This document shows, piece by piece, positions 1-7,762 of a stretch of DNA of 34,236 bases. The stretch spans positions 1-34,236 of the forward strand of contig NZ_JMIR01000042.1 in NCBI RefSeq assembly GCF_000714935.1. Direction: 5' to 3'. The notes below the pieces were generated by a model. It was not told where the DNA came from. It was given only the letters and a program-made list of their open reading frames with translations, and ran no database searches. Within the stretch, counting starts at the first letter, position 1. Every line of letters starts with the position of its first letter. The translations under genes and the position numbers were made by a program. The stretch comes from Tumebacillus flagellatus (GTDB lineage Bacteria; Bacillota; Bacilli; Tumebacillales; Tumebacillaceae).

Positions 1-203
1 CGGCGGTTGTTGACACCCCCGCCGCCACCGCCTCCGCCGTTGATCCCGCCGCCGCCGCCGGAGCCGCCGTTGCCAAGCGAGTCATCCGTGCGGTTGGATA
101 CCGTTACGTTGGAAGGATTGACTTTGACGTTGATCACGATGTTAAGCGTCTCCTTTCCGCGGCGAACCCGTTTCTTGACTCGAATCGTTTTGCTTTTTGC
201 CAT
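1..203 (-). CDS. Glycine-rich hypothetical protein, N-terminal part (runs off the window)
   Basis: The minus strand has an ATG at 203 preceded by AGGTGA at good spacing and an open frame of 67 codons to the window edge. The product begins MAKSKTIRVKKRVRRG, a very basic stretch. A beta-prone segment follows (about residues 20-38, NIVINVKVNPSNVTV), then a low-complexity tail almost entirely of glycine with a few Ser, Asn, Ile and Val. It has no signal peptide or membrane segment. Basic head plus glycine-rich tail recalls small spore or surface-associated proteins of Bacillales, but I do not recognise the family. The 3' end lies outside the window, so length and function are unknown. The plus-strand frame over the same bases is a proline-rich shadow of the glycine codons. 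Confidence 0.6.
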   Translation of the reverse strand, partial: MAKSKTIRVKKRVRRGKETLNIVINVKVNPSNVTVSNRTDDSLGNGGSGGGGGINGGGGGGGGVNNR

Positions 204-286
204 GGTTATCACCTGCCTTTTTCTAGCTCTTATACTCTACGCAAGTTGCGAGAAACCCGTAACGGACAAGTATCTTCACGGCAATA

Positions 287-320
287 AAAAAAGCCCGCCG
301 CCCAGTTCGGGTGACAGGCT
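287..320 (-). terminator. Intrinsic terminator after the NADH dehydrogenase gene
   Basis: Read on the minus strand, a stem AGCCTGTC / GGCGGGCT (two G-U type pairs) with an inner CCC/GGG pairing is followed by a run of seven T. It lies about 20 bases past the stop of the gene ending at 339. Confidence 0.7.
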
Positions 321-338
321 CGTTGGTTGAAATTCGAA

Positions 339-1523
339 TCAGCCTTTGCGCTTGAATTGCCCGCGTTTCTCGGAAAGCATCCGCAAGCCGCCGAGGTGCC
401 AGAGATACTTCACTTTGGTGGCTTCTTTCAGTAAGGCAGCCGACACGCCCTTGGCCGGAATGCCCTTGACGCTCCCTACGCCGACTTCTGCACCGAGCGA
501 CGCCAACGTGCCGCGGTTGTTAAAGTGAAACGCCTGCATGCTGCCGCCGTTTTGCAACGCGATCAAGTTGTCCGCCACCAAACTCCCCATCTGCTCCGCC
601 GCTTGCCCGGTCGGCGGCAACGGCTTGCCGTCTTCGCCCGTAAACCATGCCGAGTCGCCGATGACGAACACGTTCTCATAGTCGACCGACTGGCAGAATT
701 CGTTGACTTTGGCGCGTCCCTTCGGGTCGACTTCAAAGCCCGCTTCCTTGATCAGCGGGTTGGCGCGAACGCCGCCCGTCCAGATGATCGTCTTGGCATC
801 GATCGTTTCGCCGGTTTTCAGTTCGACTTGGTTCGGGTTTACTTTCGTGATCGCCGTGCCGGTGCGCAATTGCACGCCCTTGCTCTCCAGCACGCGCCGG
901 GCTTCTTCGCGCAAGCCTTCGTCGAGCATTGGGAGGATCGACGGCGCGGCTTCCAAGTTGATCAGTTCGATTTTTTCCAGCGGCAAGTTGTAGTCGGCGG
1001 CCAATTCCGGCATCCACTCCGCCAGTTCGCCGCACAACTCGATGCCGGTCAGACCCGCGCCGCCGACGAGGATGCGAAGTCTCGTGTCGTCATGGTCTTC
1101 TTGCCAGGACTTGAACGTGTTCTCGATGTGCTCGTGCACTTGGCGCGCCGTGTCCAGCGAGCGCAGCACAAGCGCGTTGTCCTGCATGCCGGGGATGCCG
1201 AAGTACTCCGGCGCGTTGCCAAGCGCGATGACCAAGTACTCGTAGTCCACCTCGCCGCTGTCGGTAACGACTTTGTTCTCCTGCGGGCGCAGCGCGTTGA
1301 CTGACGCGACGAGAATTTCCGACTCGGCACGGTGCAGCACGTCGCGCAAAGGAACGGAGTAGTTCTCAAATTGGTTGCGGCCCCCTGCCGGTTCGTGCAA
1401 CAGGGTGGTGAAGTAGTGGTACTCGTGTTTATTGATTATCGTGAAGGGTTGATGGGATTTCTCCAGCGCAACAGCGGTGGCCATGCCGCCGTAACCGGCA
1501 CCCAAAATGACGGTTTTCGCCAT
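339..1523 (-). CDS. Type II NADH dehydrogenase (NDH-2), FAD-dependent
   Basis: The product (394 aa) belongs to the non-proton-pumping NADH:quinone oxidoreductases, which pass electrons from NADH through FAD to membrane menaquinone. The first dinucleotide fold is at the N-terminus (VILGAGYGGMATA, FAD) and the second near residue 155 (ILVGGAGLTGIELCGELAE, NADH). The block NVFVIGDSAWF with a following PPTGQAAEQMG is the second FAD contact of the family. The size matches the usual 390-400 aa, and a C-terminal amphipathic region is expected to hold it to the membrane. I chose ATG 1523 because AAGGAG sits 8 bases upstream; in-frame GTG codons at 1526 and 1532 are too close to that site. It is monocistronic with its own terminator. 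Close to Bacillus YumB/YjlD; which paralogue cannot be told. Confidence 0.9.
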   Translation of the reverse strand: MAKTVILGAGYGGMATAVALEKSHQPFTIINKHEYHYFTTLLHEPAGGRNQFENYSVPLRDVLHRAESEILVASVNALRPQENKVVTDSGEVDYEYLVIALGNAPEYFGIPGMQDNALVLRSLDTARQVHEHIENTFKSWQEDHDDTRLRILVGGAGLTGIELCGELAEWMPELAADYNLPLEKIELINLEAAPSILPMLDEGLREEARRVLESKGVQLRTGTAITKVNPNQVELKTGETIDAKTIIWTGGVRANPLIKEAGFEVDPKGRAKVNEFCQSVDYENVFVIGDSAWFTGEDGKPLPPTGQAAEQMGSLVADNLIALQNGGSMQAFHFNNRGTLASLGAEVGVGSVKGIPAKGVSAALLKEATKVKYLWHLGGLRMLSEKRGQFKRKG

Positions 1524-1720
1524 CACGATCACTCCTTTTAGACTTTATGACGTAGGTTTTAGTCTCTCAAGTGTGCGTGGAAGCATGCTTGTGAAGATCT
1601 GCACACAGTACCAGTTTACTCGCAACTTGACAGATTGTTCCTAGTTTCACATGCAAGGAGGAGTTTCGGGCTCGGCGTCGAAAGCACTTGGTAATTACTT
1701 ACAGGATAGGTGATCCAAGG

Positions 1721-2533
1721 ATGGCAGATTGTTGCAAGTTGCGCGTGATGCATTGCGGGGATGTGAACATGGACCGCGCCCTTCCGTATCGGGAGAAGAC
1801 CTGGCACCCCGCCCCGCACACCGGGCTGTTTCGCTCGAAGTCCAAACGAGTGACAACTCCGGTGTCGGCGTACCTGATCGAACATCCGCAAGGCAGAGTG
1901 TTGATCGACACCGGATGGCACGTCGAGATGCGCGACAACATGAAAAAACATATCGGATTCCCCAACTCGTTGGCGTTTCGCGGAACGCTTCCGGAGGGTT
2001 CGGCCGTACATGAACAGTTGGAGGCGTTGGGACTAACGCCCCGCGACCTCGACTTTGTGATTCTCACGCACTTGCACGCCGACCACGTCAGCGGGTTGCC
2101 GCTGGTGCGGCAGGCGAAAAACATCTTGACCACCCAAGCGGAGTGGGTCGCCGCCAACCGGGAGTTCGGGTACAACAAGAAGATGTGGAACGGAGTGAAA
2201 ATCGACACGTTCGAGCCGCAGAACATCCCCTTCGGCCCGTACCAAAAAGGGCTCGACCTGTTCGGAGACGGCTTGCTCCACCTCGTGTTCACCCCCGGCC
2301 ACTCGCGCGGACAGCTCTCTGTGCTGGTGAAAGTGGAAGGCGGCTACGTCTTGCTCGCCACCGATGTCGGGTATTCCACCCGTTCGTGGAACGAGATGAT
2401 CTTGCCAGGCGTCGTCGTGGATGAGAAACAGGCGCGGGACTCCCTCCAATGGGTGCGCGACTTCTCCCGGCGCCCCGACTGCCTCGCGGTGCTCGCCAAC
2501 CACGATCCCGACGTGGCGCCTTGTGTGTATTAA
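1721..2533 (+). CDS. MBL-fold hydrolase, N-acyl homoserine lactonase-like
   Basis: A 270-aa metallo-beta-lactamase fold enzyme. The zinc ligands are all visible: THLHADHVSG (HxHxDH motif), the later His in FTPGHSRG, the bridging Asp in LLATDVG and the last His in LANHDP. The order and spacing, plus the early LIDTGWH strand, match the AiiA-type lactonases that open the ring of acyl-homoserine lactones (usually about 250 aa). A Gram-positive host makes quorum quenching or lactone detoxification a reasonable role, but other lactones are possible substrates. It has no signal peptide, so it is cytoplasmic. ATG 1721 has AGGTGA 7 bases upstream; an in-frame TTG at 1688 has no ribosome-binding site. 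A TTGACA at 1627 could be a -35 box but lacks a good -10. Confidence 0.82.
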   Translation: MADCCKLRVMHCGDVNMDRALPYREKTWHPAPHTGLFRSKSKRVTTPVSAYLIEHPQGRVLIDTGWHVEMRDNMKKHIGFPNSLAFRGTLPEGSAVHEQLEALGLTPRDLDFVILTHLHADHVSGLPLVRQAKNILTTQAEWVAANREFGYNKKMWNGVKIDTFEPQNIPFGPYQKGLDLFGDGLLHLVFTPGHSRGQLSVLVKVEGGYVLLATDVGYSTRSWNEMILPGVVVDEKQARDSLQWVRDFSRRPDCLAVLANHDPDVAPCVY

Positions 2534-2540
2534 TTCGAAC

Positions 2541-2567
2541 AAAAAGCCGCCCGACATGGGCGGCTTT
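2541..2567. terminator. Bidirectional terminator between convergent genes
   Basis: A perfect 10-bp stem (AAAGCCGCCC / GGGCGGCTTT) with loop GACAT. The T tract is longer on the minus strand, so it can end both the lactonase-like gene and the convergent ABC operon. Confidence 0.85.
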
Positions 2568-2632
2568 CGTAATGAAAATACTTGCAAATTTTACAAACCA
2601 TGCGTTTCGAGTTCGTTCGACACGTATGCCGC

Positions 2633-3313
2633 TTACGGGTTCACCTCTTGCAATTTTCCGTCTGTCATCCGCAAGACACGGTCGCACAAGTGCAACATTC
2701 GCTCATCGTGCGTGACCATGACGGCCGCTTTGCCCCGGCTTTTCGCTTCGCGAACCAGCATCTCCACCACCTCTTTCCCCCTCGTGGTATCGAGGCTCGC
2801 GGTCGGTTCGTCCGCCAAGATCACATCTGGATCGTTCATCAGAGCACGCGCAATCGCGACGCGCTGACGCTCTCCTCCGGACAGATGCTCCGGATAGTGG
2901 TCGCGGCGGTGTGCCAACCCGAGTTCCGTCAGCAATTTTTCCGCACGCACCGCCGTTTCCCGGTTGCGGGTGCCGCTCAGTTCAGCCACCAACAGCAGTT
3001 GGTCGATCGTTTTCAGATACGGCACCAGATTGGAGGACTGCAAAATAAACCCGATCTGATGCAAGCGCACCTGTGCCAATTTCGCGGGCGAAAAACTCGA
3101 AATGTCGACGCCGTTGATCAAAACGTTGCCTGACGACTGTTGCAACAGCGCTCCCGCAATCGCGAGCAACGTGCTTTTGCCGGAACCGGACGGTCCCACA
3201 ACCGCCACGAACTCTCCCGCCTCCACGCGCATCGACACATCTTGCAACGCATAGACGGTGTTGACGCCCTCGCCGTATCGCTTACCGACTCCTTCCAAAA
3301 CCAGTTTGCTCAT
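2633..3313 (-). CDS. ABC transporter ATP-binding protein, LolD/MacB-like
   Basis: A 226-aa nucleotide-binding subunit with Walker A GPSGSGKST near residue 40, a Q-loop (GFILQSSN), the signature LSGGERQRVAIARAL near residue 145, Walker B VILADEPTASLD and the switch His in VMVTHDERM. The sequence style is that of the LolD/MacB group, which pairs with FtsX-type permeases and acts by mechanotransmission or peptide/antibiotic export rather than solute import. The permease gene lies directly upstream with only two bases between its stop and this ATG, so the two form one operon. The start has AAGGTGG at proper spacing. The operon is probably repressed by the divergent PadR regulator. The transported substrate is not visible. 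Confidence 0.92.
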   Translation of the reverse strand: MSKLVLEGVGKRYGEGVNTVYALQDVSMRVEAGEFVAVVGPSGSGKSTLLAIAGALLQQSSGNVLINGVDISSFSPAKLAQVRLHQIGFILQSSNLVPYLKTIDQLLLVAELSGTRNRETAVRAEKLLTELGLAHRRDHYPEHLSGGERQRVAIARALMNDPDVILADEPTASLDTTRGKEVVEMLVREAKSRGKAAVMVTHDERMLHLCDRVLRMTDGKLQEVNP

Positions 3314-3315
3314 GT

Positions 3316-4431
3316 TTATTCCACCTTCCCAATCGCTTGCAAAGCGTCAATTTTCGCAATTCGGCGCAAGGAAATCATCGCGCCGAGCATCGACACGATC
3401 AACAAGATCACGCTGTACACAACGACTACCCCATTGTCGAGAGCAAAAGGCACTTCGCCAGGCATCACCGCGGCGACCAGATACGTAAGTCCCGCTCCAA
3501 CGACAATGCTGACCAACGACAACAAGAAGATTTGCCCGAGAAGATTTTTCGCCAAGTACGACGTGCTGGCTCCCAGTGCTTTTAACACCCCGAATTGGTT
3601 GGACTTTTGCAGCGTCAACACATAGAAGAACACCGCGAGCACAAACGCGGCGATAACAAACAGAAACGCCAGCATCATCGTGATGGTGCCCATCTCTTCT
3701 TTGTACCCCGGAAGGTTTTGCAGCGCGACATCCCGCGTCACCGTTTCCACGCCGGAGAGTTTTTGGTTCAGCATGTCGGTGATTCCGTCTTGTTGAGACT
3801 GCACCGCGATGGCGCTGATCGGGTTTTGAATCCCGGAGTCGGAACCCGGTGCGGCAAAGCGAATTTTTTGCCAGAACGGGATGTTGGTGAAGATCACCGG
3901 CAAGTGATTGTACGTCTGACCGGTCGTAAATCCGATGACTTTGACTGTCTGATCGGACGATTGAATCTTCAGCTCGTCGCCAAGTTTGACGCCGTGGCGT
4001 TTGAACGTCTTGTCCACCACCGCTTCCTGGCCGCTGTTTGCAGCAAGCGCTTGCCCTTCGATCACCTTTGGTGCCAGAAAGGATTCCGGTTGGATCGCCA
4101 GCATCGTCGCGTCAATCGACTCAGTGCCGTCGGAATCCTTCGTCGTGACGGTCAGCATCCCAAGCGGTGCTGCATTTGTGACTCCTTGAACGCCTTTGAC
4201 CTCGTCCAACTTGGACATCGGCAGCAAAGAACGGTGCAGATACAGTTTCACTTCCGATTGAAAGACGATCGCGTCCGCTTTCATATTCTTAAGTGAAGAT
4301 CCGTTATCGGTGGCTAATCCGTTCGCCAACCCCGACAGCAAGAAGACCAGCCAAGCAATAAGCATCATAATGCCGCCAATCAGGACATACCGCATCTTCG
4401 AATGTTTCAATTCGCGCAACGCTAAAAACAT
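3316..4431 (-). CDS. ABC transporter permease, FtsX/MacB family
   Basis: A 371-aa membrane subunit with the FtsX layout. It has one N-terminal membrane segment (about residues 16-38), a long extracytoplasmic domain (about 40-245), then three membrane segments in the last 120 residues and a short basic C-terminal tail. The large outside domain resembles a MacB periplasmic core domain. The start at 4431 has GGAGG six bases upstream. It is the first gene of the operon with the ATPase that follows. It lacks a predicted periplasmic adaptor, as expected in a Gram-positive. Drug, bacteriocin or lipid export are all possible; PadR control makes a toxic-compound response likely (inference). Confidence 0.88.
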   Translation of the reverse strand: MFLALRELKHSKMRYVLIGGIMMLIAWLVFLLSGLANGLATDNGSSLKNMKADAIVFQSEVKLYLHRSLLPMSKLDEVKGVQGVTNAAPLGMLTVTTKDSDGTESIDATMLAIQPESFLAPKVIEGQALAANSGQEAVVDKTFKRHGVKLGDELKIQSSDQTVKVIGFTTGQTYNHLPVIFTNIPFWQKIRFAAPGSDSGIQNPISAIAVQSQQDGITDMLNQKLSGVETVTRDVALQNLPGYKEEMGTITMMLAFLFVIAAFVLAVFFYVLTLQKSNQFGVLKALGASTSYLAKNLLGQIFLLSLVSIVVGAGLTYLVAAVMPGEVPFALDNGVVVVYSVILLIVSMLGAMISLRRIAKIDALQAIGKVE

Positions 4432-4458
4432 GGTCTACCTCCGATTAGTTAGTTTCAA

Positions 4459-4476
4459 TTAGTCACGCTCGACTAA
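4459..4476. promoter_or_regulatory. Palindrome TTAGTC-N6-GACTAA, likely second PadR-type operator
   Basis: A perfect 6-bp inverted repeat with a 6-base centre (ACGCTC). It lies just downstream of the minus-strand -10 box, where the ABC operon transcript should begin, and shares the AGTC/GACT half-sites of the main operator. Confidence 0.55.
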
Positions 4477-4485
4477 TCTATCGTG

Positions 4486-4514
4486 ATTATAGTCCTGCTT
4501 GCCCATCTAGTCAA
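4486..4514 (-). promoter_or_regulatory. Promoter of the ABC exporter operon
   Basis: On the minus strand: TTGACT (4514-4509), a 17-base spacer and a perfect TATAAT (4491-4486). It is a strong vegetative promoter aimed at the permease gene at 4431 and overlaps the divergent padR promoter. Confidence 0.75.
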
Positions 4515-4527
4515 GCATGACTATAAT
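4499..4527 (+). promoter_or_regulatory. Promoter of the padR-family gene
   Basis: TTGCCC (4499-4504), a 17-base spacer and TATAAT (4522-4527), followed by the gene at 4564. The spacer is occupied by the palindrome at 4508-4523, which fits autoregulation. Confidence 0.65.
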
Positions 4528-4563
4528 TAAGGCTAACCGTTACTTGGAAAGGAGGGTCTCTGC

Positions 4564-5076
4564 ATGGACGAACGCGTGTTGCTGTTATTGGGCATTCTCA
4601 TGCACGAGAGCCTGCACGGATATCAAATCAACGAGTTTATCGAGCGCAACCTGAGTCGTGTAACCGATATGAAAAAAGCGACTGCCTATTCGCTGCTCGA
4701 ACGCCTCGCCAAAAACGAAATGATCACCGTCCGCACGGAGCAGGAAGGCAACCGCCCGCCGCGCAAAGTGTACACGATCACGAAACGCGGGGTGGAGGAA
4801 TTCCACCGCTTGTTGCAAGAGAGCCTGTCTACAGCCGAATCATATCAATTCCGCGGCGATATCGGCCTGATGTTCCTCGACCACCTGCCGCGCGAGCAGG
4901 TGGCAGAGCTTTTGCAACAGCGTTTGGAACAAGTGAAACAGCGATTGGAAATTCTCGAACGCGCTCCCAAGCACGGTTTCGGTCAAGGGGTGGACTTGGC
5001 GATGGAGCACCATGCCTTCATGCTGCGGTCAGAACACGAATGGCTGCATTCCATCGTTCAACGCTTTCAGAAATAG
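4564..5076 (+). CDS. PadR-family transcriptional regulator
   Basis: A 170-aa regulator. The N-terminal winged helix (about residues 1-90: LLLLGILMHESLHGYQINEFI ... then KATAYSLLERLAKNEMITVR, GNRPPRKVYTIT, RGVEEFHRLL) is the PadR domain, which recognises palindromic ATG/AGTC-type operators and is usually released by phenolics or drugs. The C-terminal half (about 100-165) is helical, LEQVKQRLEILERA, the usual PadR dimerisation region. It starts at ATG 4564 with a strong AAGGAGG site. It is divergent from the ABC exporter and shares a 42-bp operator with it, so it most likely represses both itself and the exporter. The inducing ligand cannot be read from the sequence. Confidence 0.9.
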   Translation: MDERVLLLLGILMHESLHGYQINEFIERNLSRVTDMKKATAYSLLERLAKNEMITVRTEQEGNRPPRKVYTITKRGVEEFHRLLQESLSTAESYQFRGDIGLMFLDHLPREQVAELLQQRLEQVKQRLEILERAPKHGFGQGVDLAMEHHAFMLRSEHEWLHSIVQRFQK

Positions 5077-5230
5077 GTTTCCGCATCCTTGATCACGTGC
5101 TGCAACGTATGGCGAACTCGTCCGGTCTGCGCTTCTCCGTATATTTAAAGCCCTGTGAGCAAGGATAATCTTAGGATTTTCCCACGAGGAAAAACGGAAC
5201 GTATCTTCACAATGGCTTGGAGGAACGCTC

Positions 5231-6193
5231 ATGAAAATCCGTGTCGGATTCGTCGCGATGTCTGTGCACCTCAAAAACGCATCGCCCTCCTCGACGATGA
5301 CCGTAACCAACTTCAACAAAATCATCGACCGCGAGGCCGGCCTGCGCAAATTGACCAGCATCGCGGCCAAAAATTTGCAAAACACCCTGCGCATCCTCCG
5401 TCACGCCCACGCCCACGACATCCACGTCTATCGCTTCACCTCCAAGCTCATCCCGTTGATCGGCCACGAACTGACGGAGGGCTGGAACTTTTGGAGCAAG
5501 CTCGGCCCGGAGTTTGAGGAAGTCGGAAAGTTCGTGCAGGATCACAACATGCGCGTCTCGTTTCATCCCGACCATTTCGCCATCCTCAATTCCAAAAGCG
5601 ACGAGGTCGTTGCCAACTCCATCCTCGATCTCGAACGACACGTGAAAATGTTTGAGCTGATGGGCCTCGACGAGCGCGCCAAACTCGTCATGCACGTCGG
5701 CGGCAGTTTCAAGGACAAGCAGGAGTCGCTCCAGCGCTTTGAGGAAAACTGGAGCCGCGTTCCTGATAAAGTCAAACGCCGCCTCACCTTGGAGAACGAC
5801 GACAAGACCTACACCGCGCGGGAAACGCTACAGCTCTGTGAAAAACTGAACATCCCGATGGTGCTCGACATCCACCACCACCGCTGCAACCCCGGCGAAG
5901 AAGAGCTGCGCGACTTGGTGCCGCGCGTGTTCGCGACGTGGGACGCCACCGGCTTGGTGCCGAAAATCCACGTCTCGTCGCCGAAGAGCTTGGAAGCCCT
6001 CACCCATCACGCCGACTACATCGACATCGACGATCTGCTGCCCTTCCTCAACCTCGTGCGCGAGATCGACAACCAAGACTTCGACATCATGGTCGAAGCC
6101 AAGCAGAAGGACGACTCCGCGTTCCGCCTCTGCGCCGACCTCGCCGCTGTGGACGGCATGAAGAAGGTCGACGGCGGAACCTTCGAGTACTAG
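5231..6193 (+). CDS. uvsE: UV DNA damage endonuclease (UvsE/UVDE)
   Basis: The 320-aa product starts MKIRVGFVAMSVHLKNASPS, typical of UvsE, a TIM-barrel metallo-endonuclease. It nicks DNA immediately 5' of pyrimidine dimers, 6-4 photoproducts and abasic sites, giving an excision route separate from UvrABC. Metal-binding residues of the family lie in the segments VSFHPDHF, MHVGGSFKDK, TLENDDKTY, VLDIHHHRCNP, KIHVSSP and IMVEAKQKD. The length agrees with Bacillus UvsE. ATG 5231 has TTGGAGG at good spacing. It is transcribed alone and ends at a strong terminator. UvsE is common in spore formers, where it protects dormant or germinating cells. Confidence 0.95.
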   Translation: MKIRVGFVAMSVHLKNASPSSTMTVTNFNKIIDREAGLRKLTSIAAKNLQNTLRILRHAHAHDIHVYRFTSKLIPLIGHELTEGWNFWSKLGPEFEEVGKFVQDHNMRVSFHPDHFAILNSKSDEVVANSILDLERHVKMFELMGLDERAKLVMHVGGSFKDKQESLQRFEENWSRVPDKVKRRLTLENDDKTYTARETLQLCEKLNIPMVLDIHHHRCNPGEEELRDLVPRVFATWDATGLVPKIHVSSPKSLEALTHHADYIDIDDLLPFLNLVREIDNQDFDIMVEAKQKDDSAFRLCADLAAVDGMKKVDGGTFEY

Positions 6194-6211
6194 CCCCTCA
6201 GAGAAAATAAA

Positions 6212-6240
6212 AAAACGCAACCGGTTGCCGGTTGCGTTTT
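6212..6240. terminator. Bidirectional terminator between uvsE and the CDF gene
   Basis: A perfect 13-bp stem (AAAACGCAACCGG / CCGGTTGCGTTTT) with a TTG loop and T tracts on both strands; serves the two convergent genes. Confidence 0.9.
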
Positions 6241-6265
6241 CTGCTGTTTTTTCCAAAGTTCTGGC

Positions 6266-7276
6266 TTAGTTCGGTTCGATCTGGATGATCTGACAGGTGT
6301 TCTCCGTCTGCGTGCAGTCTTGGCAATGCGAGTTCATGTCGACCACCGTGTGGAAGCACGTCGCGCACGACGACGTTTCCAACTGGATCGTGACGTGGTG
6401 GATGCCGAACTCCTCCAGCATCGCCTTCTGCACGTGGCGGATGATCGTCTCCCCTTCACCGATCGTCGTGACGTCGACGGCGAGATGGCAACTCATGAAG
6501 TGCTGCGTCGGCGTCAAACTCCACAAGTGCAAGTCGGTGACGTCGGAAACGTCCGGCAAGCGCAACAGAGCCTTCTCCACGAGTTCCGGGTCGATCTGCT
6601 CCGGCGCGAACTGCAAGAGGATATGCGCGCCCTCCCACGCCATCTTGGCGGCGCCGATGCCGATGACGAGGCCGACCAAACCGCCGAGCACCGGGTCCAC
6701 CCAATACCAGCCGGTGAAGTAGATGATGCCTGCGCCAATCAAGATCGCCAGCGACGAAAGCGCGTCGCCGAGGAAGTGCAGCCAAGCGGACTTGGCGTTC
6801 ATGTTGTCTTTTTCCTTGCTGAGCATATAGGTCAGGGCGGTGTAGATCACCAAGCCCGCGAGCGTCAACCAAAACATCCAAGAACTTGAGACCGGCTCAG
6901 GGTGCGAAAGGCTCTTCATCGCTTCGATGATGATGTAGCCGCCGACGCCGACCAAGATCAAGTTTGCCGTGAACGCGCTGAGAATTTCCGCACGGTATCT
7001 CCCAAACGATTGCCGCTTGCTCGGCGGTTTCAGGGACTGCTTCACGCCCCACCACGAGAGTGCCAGCGTCAACAAATCCCCCGCGAGATGCCAACCGTCC
7101 GACACCAAAGCCAGAGATCCTGTCCAGTAACCGCCGATGATCTTGATCAGAAACACCACAAACGTGAGCATCATCCCGTAGCGGATCAAACGCTCCGAGT
7201 TGGAGGATGTCTGCGCGTGACCGTGGTGATGATGATGGTGATGCCCCAGACCGTGGTGATGTTGCTGTGTCTGCAT
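6266..7276 (-). CDS. Cation diffusion facilitator (zinc/cobalt exporter, CzcD-like)
   Basis: A 336-aa CDF protein that exports divalent metal (usually Zn2+) by proton antiport. A His-rich N-terminus (HHHG, HHHHHHHGHA within the first 20 residues) is a typical metal-sensing or loading segment. Six membrane helices follow. The HxxxD-type metal sites are seen in TM2 (SDGWHLAGD) and TM5 (LHFLGDALSS). The cytoplasmic C-terminal domain has the ferredoxin-like DLHLWSLTP motif. The extreme C-terminus carries extra cysteines (SSCATCFH, HCQDCTQ), possibly another metal site. ATG 7276 has GGGAGG 12 bases upstream; an in-frame ATG at 7303 has no ribosome-binding site. No metalloregulator is adjacent. Confidence 0.92.
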   Translation of the reverse strand: MQTQQHHHGLGHHHHHHHGHAQTSSNSERLIRYGMMLTFVVFLIKIIGGYWTGSLALVSDGWHLAGDLLTLALSWWGVKQSLKPPSKRQSFGRYRAEILSAFTANLILVGVGGYIIIEAMKSLSHPEPVSSSWMFWLTLAGLVIYTALTYMLSKEKDNMNAKSAWLHFLGDALSSLAILIGAGIIYFTGWYWVDPVLGGLVGLVIGIGAAKMAWEGAHILLQFAPEQIDPELVEKALLRLPDVSDVTDLHLWSLTPTQHFMSCHLAVDVTTIGEGETIIRHVQKAMLEEFGIHHVTIQLETSSCATCFHTVVDMNSHCQDCTQTENTCQIIQIEPN

Positions 7277-7427
7277 CTGGATTCCGTCCCTCCCTTGTTT
7301 CATTCATGTCTTGGTTTATAGTATCACGAGAAACCGCGTATGGCTATAAAAAACGGAGAAAATCCGCGATTTTCCGTTGAGAATGAATGTCATCGTCATT
7401 TCTGGGACTTTTCCAAAAAAGAACAAA

Positions 7428-7460
7428 AAAAAGAGCCCCGCTGTAAAGGGGGCTCTTTTT
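7428..7460. terminator. Terminator after the 40-residue membrane peptide gene
   Basis: A 12-bp stem AAAAAGAGCCCC / GGGGCTCTTTTT with an 8-9 base loop, directly after the minus-strand stop at 7472. T tracts occur on both strands. Confidence 0.88.
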
Positions 7461-7471
7461 CTACGCTACAA

Positions 7472-7594
7472 TTAGTAGCATTGGGTGGTCGTGGTTTGCA
7501 CCGGGTAGCAGTTGGGAACCAGCAGGAAGAACAGAACGAAGATGATCAAGAATACTACTGCCCAACGAGTGAAGTAACCGAATACGCCGTCCAT
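7472..7594 (-). CDS. 40-residue single-span membrane peptide
   Basis: A short minus-strand gene: AAAGGAG, then ATG at 7594, 40 codons and TAA at 7472, followed at once by a strong terminator. That combination makes it a convincing gene despite its size. The peptide starts MDGVFGYFTRWA, has one very hydrophobic helix of about 20 residues (VVFLIIFVLFFLLVP) and ends in a short Thr-rich tail with two cysteines (NCYPVQTTTTQCY). It resembles in style the tiny YjcZ-like and other sporulation membrane peptides of Bacillales, which are expressed in the mother cell or coat, but I cannot assign a family. The two tail cysteines could form a disulphide outside the membrane (inference). Confidence 0.75.
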   Translation of the reverse strand: MDGVFGYFTRWAVVFLIIFVLFFLLVPNCYPVQTTTTQCY

Positions 7595-7762
7595 GAAGAA
7601 CACTCCTTTTGAGAAAGTTTGGTTGTCGTCTTGACACTCCTATAGAATGCAGAAGGACGATTTGCGGGAAAGGCTCCTGTCCCGATGGGCAAGAAATTGG
7701 GCTGTCCGCGGCACTTGCCTGCATACCCTAAAGCAAATCTGAAGCCAGAGAGGTGAATGGCC

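Larger units (their letters stand above)
4486..4527. promoter_or_regulatory. Large inverted repeat covering both divergent promoters (PadR operator)
   Basis: Arms ATTATAGTCCTGCTTG (4486-4501) and CAAGCATGACTATAAT (4512-4527) are inverted repeats with one mismatch over 16 bases, separated by 10 bases. Each arm holds the -10 box of one of the two divergent promoters. Nested in it is a second perfect palindrome, TAGTCA-AGCA-TGACTA (4508-4523). A dimeric PadR protein bound here would block both directions. Confidence 0.7.

Noticed and set aside
7-330. Plus-strand proline-rich open frame
   Set aside because: It is the complement of the glycine-rich minus-strand gene, has no ribosome-binding site and runs through a terminator.
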